Assembly: GCF_965137005.1 (NCBI RefSeq)
Contig: NZ_CBCRXM010000023.1
Coordinates: 1-17,234 of the forward strand
DNA: 17,234 nucleotides
Direction: 5' to 3'
Origin: Sphingomonas_O antarctica
Lineage (GTDB): Bacteria; Pseudomonadota; Alphaproteobacteria; Sphingomonadales; Sphingomonadaceae
This document shows positions 15,138 through 17,234 of the stretch, piece by piece. Position 1 is the stretch's first letter. Each line of letters starts with the position of its first letter. Under the pieces are notes generated by a model. It ran no database searches. It saw only the letters and a program-made list of their open reading frames with translations, and had not been told where the DNA came from. The position numbers and the translations under genes were made by a program.

Positions 15138-15292
15138 GAGGGCTTCTCCGGCGCAGGCTTTGGCGCCGTGGCGATCTTGCGCAGCTTCGCTTTGAAGGCG
15201 TCCTCGTCCTCGTCGCATTCGAGGTCTCGGGCGGTCTCTTTGAACTTGTCGAGTTGACTTTGGGCGGCTGTCACGGTCTGTTCCTTGGCCAT
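15134..15292 (-). CDS. Small charged protein antisense between cargo genes
   Basis: This 52-residue protein starts MAKEQTVTAAQSQLDKFKET and continues ARDLECDEDEDAFKAKLRKIA before a lysine/proline tail. It is helical and highly charged, with an acidic patch in the middle. I have the impression that similar short KFKE-ARELE-DEDE-F proteins recur in bacterial genomes as hypothetical proteins, but I cannot name a family. Its stop overlaps the methyltransferase stop (convergent, bases shared at 15134-15137). Its ATG shares the CATG palindrome with the DUF3800 start, so the two genes start back to back on opposite strands. The longer frame upstream is a shadow of DUF3800. It might be a regulator, antitoxin or accessory factor; no evidence decides. 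Confidence 0.6.
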   Translation of the reverse strand: MAKEQTVTAAQSQLDKFKETARDLECDEDEDAFKAKLRKIATAPKPAPEKPS

Positions 15293-15947
15293 GGGGGCGG
15301 TCTTTCTATTCGCCGATGAAGCTGGCGATTTCAATTTCTCGCGCCAACCCGGCGCTAGCAAATACTATATTCTCTGCACGGTTGCGACCGGCGATTGCTC
15401 GATCGGTCAAGACATGCTGATGCTGAAGCGTCGGCTGGCTTGGCAGGGGGAGCCGATCCGCGATTTTTTTCATTGCACTTATGACAAGCAGCGGGTTCGA
15501 GATGCCGTCTATGAGCGGATCGCCCGCCACGATTTTTCGATCCAAGCCACCATCATGGAAAAGAGCAAGGCCCAGCCGCAAACACGTACAACTGAGGACC
15601 GCTTTTATCAGTACGGGTGGCTCTACCACTTGCGGCACTCATCTAACCGATTCTTAGCGGCGAAAGACAGCCTGATGGTCACTGCGGCGACCATTGGCAA
15701 AGCCGCCAAACGGGTATCGTTCGAGGACGCTGTAAAAGACGTATGCCGTCAAATCGTACCGCGAGAGCGGCTTAGGACCGCGTTTTGGCCATCCCAAACG
15801 GACCCATGCCTCCAGTTAGCGGATTATTGCACGTGGGCGATTCAGCGGAAATGGGAGCGACAGGATACGCGCTCGTACGATCTGATAGCGAAAAAGATCA
15901 ATTACGAGTACGAATTATGGGAGCACGGAACCGTGCACCACTACTGA
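15291..15947 (+). CDS. DUF3800-family protein
   Basis: The protein has 218 residues. The N-terminus VFLFADEAGDFNF is the DUF3800 hallmark (acidic D-E-(S/A)-G-D after a hydrophobic strand). The C-terminal hallmark is CLQLADYCTWAIQRKWE, with a conserved Gln-Leu-Ala-Asp. Spaced acidic residues on beta strands suggest an RNase H-like nuclease fold, as I recall being proposed for the family, but activity is not established. DUF3800 genes often sit in mobile or defence-rich regions. The ATG at 15291 is preferred to a TTG two codons earlier; the ribosome site is weak, so it may be translated by coupling with the upstream methyltransferase 153 bp away or from its own promoter. After the stop is a perfect 12-bp palindrome. 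Confidence 0.8.
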   Translation: MGAVFLFADEAGDFNFSRQPGASKYYILCTVATGDCSIGQDMLMLKRRLAWQGEPIRDFFHCTYDKQRVRDAVYERIARHDFSIQATIMEKSKAQPQTRTTEDRFYQYGWLYHLRHSSNRFLAAKDSLMVTAATIGKAAKRVSFEDAVKDVCRQIVPRERLRTAFWPSQTDPCLQLADYCTWAIQRKWERQDTRSYDLIAKKINYEYELWEHGTVHHY

Positions 15948-15952
15948 AAAAT

Positions 15953-15964
15953 GTGCGGCCGCAC
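15953..15964. terminator. Palindrome GTGCGGCCGCAC after DUF3800
   Basis: This perfect 12-bp GC-rich palindrome begins five bases after the DUF3800 stop. Another perfect repeat (GCACGG-AA-CCGTGC, 15923-15936) lies in the last codons. No T run follows, so a Rho-independent terminator is doubtful. It may act on transcript stability, or be chance in GC-rich DNA. Confidence 0.25.
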
Positions 15965-16099
15965 TTCCTAACTATCCCTTTCGGGAAGTTCCGATGGGGC
16001 CCGTGTCATTAGACGCCAACCGCATCCGTGTTGAATCATGTTTTTCGACGCTTGTAAACCCTCGGAAGCGGCATCGGTAGCTCGTATTGAACGCGCAGC

Positions 16100-17035
16100 T
16101 TAGGCGACCGAACTAGGCCCCCCATAGGTCAGGCGCTTGCCGACGAAGCCGCGCAACGCTGCATCGGATCGCGCGCTATCATTGATGCCGAGCGCGGTCC
16201 GGTTGTTATAGCGGAACTCATATTCGGCGAGATAGCGATGTAGATGCTGCTCGCCACAGTGCTGGTAAACGCCTTTCATGCCTCGCTTGAAGATGCTGAA
16301 ATAGCCCTCAACGGTGTTACTGTGTATCGTGCGATCATTGAAATCGACGTACTGACCGGCGCTGTGCGTGGTCGTGCCATGGCCCGCGAAATGATCGGCA
16401 ATCTTCGTGTAGGCGTTATGCTCGTCGGTCATGATCGTCGCTTCCTTGGCGACGTTGGCGCGAACGATCGGCATTAGGGTCTTGGCCGTCACGTCATCCA
16501 CAACCATCGTGCGCGCCTTGCCGCTGTCGCGGTCGATCAGCGCCAGCACCTTCATCTTGTGGTGAAACGCACGCTTCTTCGGTGCGCCCTTGATGCGGCC
16601 GATGAAAGTCTCGTCTACCTCGACAATGCCGCCTTCGCCACCAAACGGCGCGAGATCGCCGGAGCGCATCGCTTCACGAACGCGATGGCCAAGAAACCAC
16701 GCGGCCTTGTAAGTAATCTCCAGCGTGCGGTGCAGCTGGTGGGCACTGATGCCCTTCTTGCTAGAACAGATGAGATAGATCGCTTGCAGCCACTTCGTCA
16801 TGGGAAGGTGGCTGTCCTCGAAGATCGTACCGACGCGCACGGTGAATTGGCGACGGCACTGGCCGCAGAACTTCAGGCCCATGCGGACCTTCTTTTCCGG
16901 GTTCGGCTTGATCGCGCTAATGCGTTCCACACCGCCGCAATGCGGGCAAACCGGACCTTCCGGCCAAATCTCGGCCTCGACATAGGCGAAGGCAGCGGCT
17001 TCATCTTGGAACTGCGGACGATTTAGAACGGACAC
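16100..17035 (-). CDS. IS1595-family (ISXO2-like) transposase
   Basis: This 311-residue transposase has an N-terminal zinc ribbon with C30-x2-C33 (CPHCGG) and C57-x2-C60 (FCGQCRRQF). The ISXO2-like catalytic domain follows: D141 in VEVDETFIGRIKG, D204 in TIMTDEHNAYTKI, and N240/E243 in HSNTVEGYFSIFKRG. The C-terminal signature HLHRYLAEYEFRYNNR is intact. The GTG at 17035 has CAGGGAGAAG upstream. It faces away from the right end of the element, and its terminal repeats are the family's substrate. Nothing suggests damage. It is convergent with DUF3800, with 152 bp between them. Confidence 0.95.
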   Translation of the reverse strand: MSVLNRPQFQDEAAAFAYVEAEIWPEGPVCPHCGGVERISAIKPNPEKKVRMGLKFCGQCRRQFTVRVGTIFEDSHLPMTKWLQAIYLICSSKKGISAHQLHRTLEITYKAAWFLGHRVREAMRSGDLAPFGGEGGIVEVDETFIGRIKGAPKKRAFHHKMKVLALIDRDSGKARTMVVDDVTAKTLMPIVRANVAKEATIMTDEHNAYTKIADHFAGHGTTTHSAGQYVDFNDRTIHSNTVEGYFSIFKRGMKGVYQHCGEQHLHRYLAEYEFRYNNRTALGINDSARSDAALRGFVGKRLTYGGPSSVA

Positions 17036-17058
17036 GACGGCTTCTCCCTGTGAGAGAA

Positions 17059-17087
17059 ACCCTAGATCACCGATCTGCGTTTGTCAA
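17059..17087 (-). promoter_or_regulatory. Possible transposase promoter built into the right terminal repeat
   Basis: On the minus strand TTGACA within the repeat is followed by 17 bases and TAGGGT, about 25 bp before the transposase GTG. It mirrors the left end. The ribosome site CAGGGAGAA follows. Confidence 0.5.
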
Positions 17088-17100
17088 AGACATAATCGCC
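17076..17100 (-). repeat. Right terminal inverted repeat of the IS1595-type element
   Basis: Read on the minus strand it starts GGCGATTATG and ends TTTGACAAACGCA, the mirror of the left end. It lies 40 bp upstream of the transposase start and carries the same inward TTGACA. Confidence 0.93.
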
Positions 17101-17108
17101 ATTTTTTT
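17101..17108 (+). repeat. Right target-site duplication ATTTTTTT
   Basis: This is an exact copy of 13518-13525, directly after the right terminal repeat. Confidence 0.9.
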
Positions 17109-17115
17109 AGGCCTA

Positions 17116-17234
17116 GAGCGTTTTCCGCTCCGACTGACTCGGTGAGGGATTCCCTTCGGGGCGAGTTTGTGATTCATCCTGCTGGCTGGGATGTGGAGGC
17201 CAGCATGGATGGCACGAGCTCTTTCGCAGGATTT
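17116..17234 (+). mobile_element. Left end of an IS630-family element, cut by the window edge
   Basis: A TA dinucleotide (17114-17115), the usual IS630 target, is followed by GAGCGTTTTCCGCTC, a small perfect hairpin typical of such ends. A transposase start comes about 90 bp further. Only the beginning lies in the window, so the other end and the TA duplication cannot be checked. It begins seven bases after the target duplication of the IS1595-type element. Confidence 0.6.
17209..17234 (+). CDS. IS630-family transposase, N-terminal start only
   Basis: The last bases encode MARALSQD, the common N-terminus of IS630-type transposases in alphaproteobacteria (MARALS-DLR...). An ATG four bases earlier (17205) is in a different frame. 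The gene runs off the window. Confidence 0.55.

Larger units (their letters stand above)
13526..17100. mobile_element. Complete IS1595-family element with cargo (tIS-like)
   Basis: The 3575-bp element is fully delimited by the sequence. It begins and ends with 25-bp inverted repeats that differ at one base, and it is flanked by identical 8-bp direct repeats ATTTTTTT. It contains, left to right: a methyltransferase-nuclease fusion (+), a 52-residue protein (-), a DUF3800 protein (+), and an ISXO2/IS1595-type transposase (-). A plain IS1595 element is about 0.8-1.2 kb, so over 2 kb here is cargo. IS1595 relatives with passenger genes are known as tIS; whether this cargo set has been described I cannot tell. 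All genes appear intact, so it may still be active and fairly recent, since its duplication is perfect. Confidence 0.93.

Noticed and set aside
1..17234. CRISPR array or tRNA genes
   Set aside because: I found no regularly spaced repeats and no cloverleaf-like sequence. The duplicated sequences are element ends.

Overview
The window looks like GC-rich alphaproteobacterial DNA, most likely from a sphingomonad. That is a judgement from the protein families, codon style and gene neighbourhood, not from a marker gene. It is an accessory region, a plasmid or genomic island, built from several mobile elements, gene remnants, and an intact metabolic and stress cluster in the middle.

Left part (1-6200). 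An IS3-family element (about 89-1326) lies head-on in the remains of a GH130-type glycosidase gene, of which only the 5' part survives. Upstream of that is an L,D-transpeptidase remnant with an in-frame stop and no recognisable N-terminal domain or signal peptide. Next comes an XRE-type HTH protein fused to a phage Dam-like adenine methyltransferase whose natural start codon seems lost. About 850 bp without a convincing gene follows, then an intact IS110-family transposase.

Central part (6300-12916). This holds an NRAMP-fold metal transporter with altered metal-site motifs, then a translationally coupled phosphoketolase and acetate kinase pair (xfp-ackA). Together the pair turns sugar phosphates into acetyl phosphate and then acetate plus ATP. 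On the opposite strand are a GNAT acetyltransferase and a small one-helix membrane protein with a DUF3606-like tail, the latter behind a possible EcfG-type stress promoter. A dead tyrosine recombinase remnant ends this block.

Right part (13518-17108). The main discovery is a complete 3575-bp composite insertion sequence of the IS1595 type. It has 25-bp terminal inverted repeats with a single mismatch and a perfect 8-bp target duplication. It carries a transposase and three cargo genes: a DNA methyltransferase fused to an Mrr-like nuclease domain, a DUF3800 protein, and a tiny charged protein on the opposite strand whose start codon shares the CATG of the DUF3800 start. The two terminal repeats each contain a TTGACA box facing inward, at the same distance from a TAG-starting hexamer, so the ends may be the promoters for cargo and transposase. 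It looks like a self-contained mobile restriction-modification or defence cassette. The window ends in the start of an IS630-family element.

Three disrupted minus-strand genes (IS3 orfB, the L,D-transpeptidase and the integrase) each stop where their families have a conserved tryptophan, and the HTH-Dam gene has ATA where a start codon is expected. All fit G-to-A changes on the coding strand.
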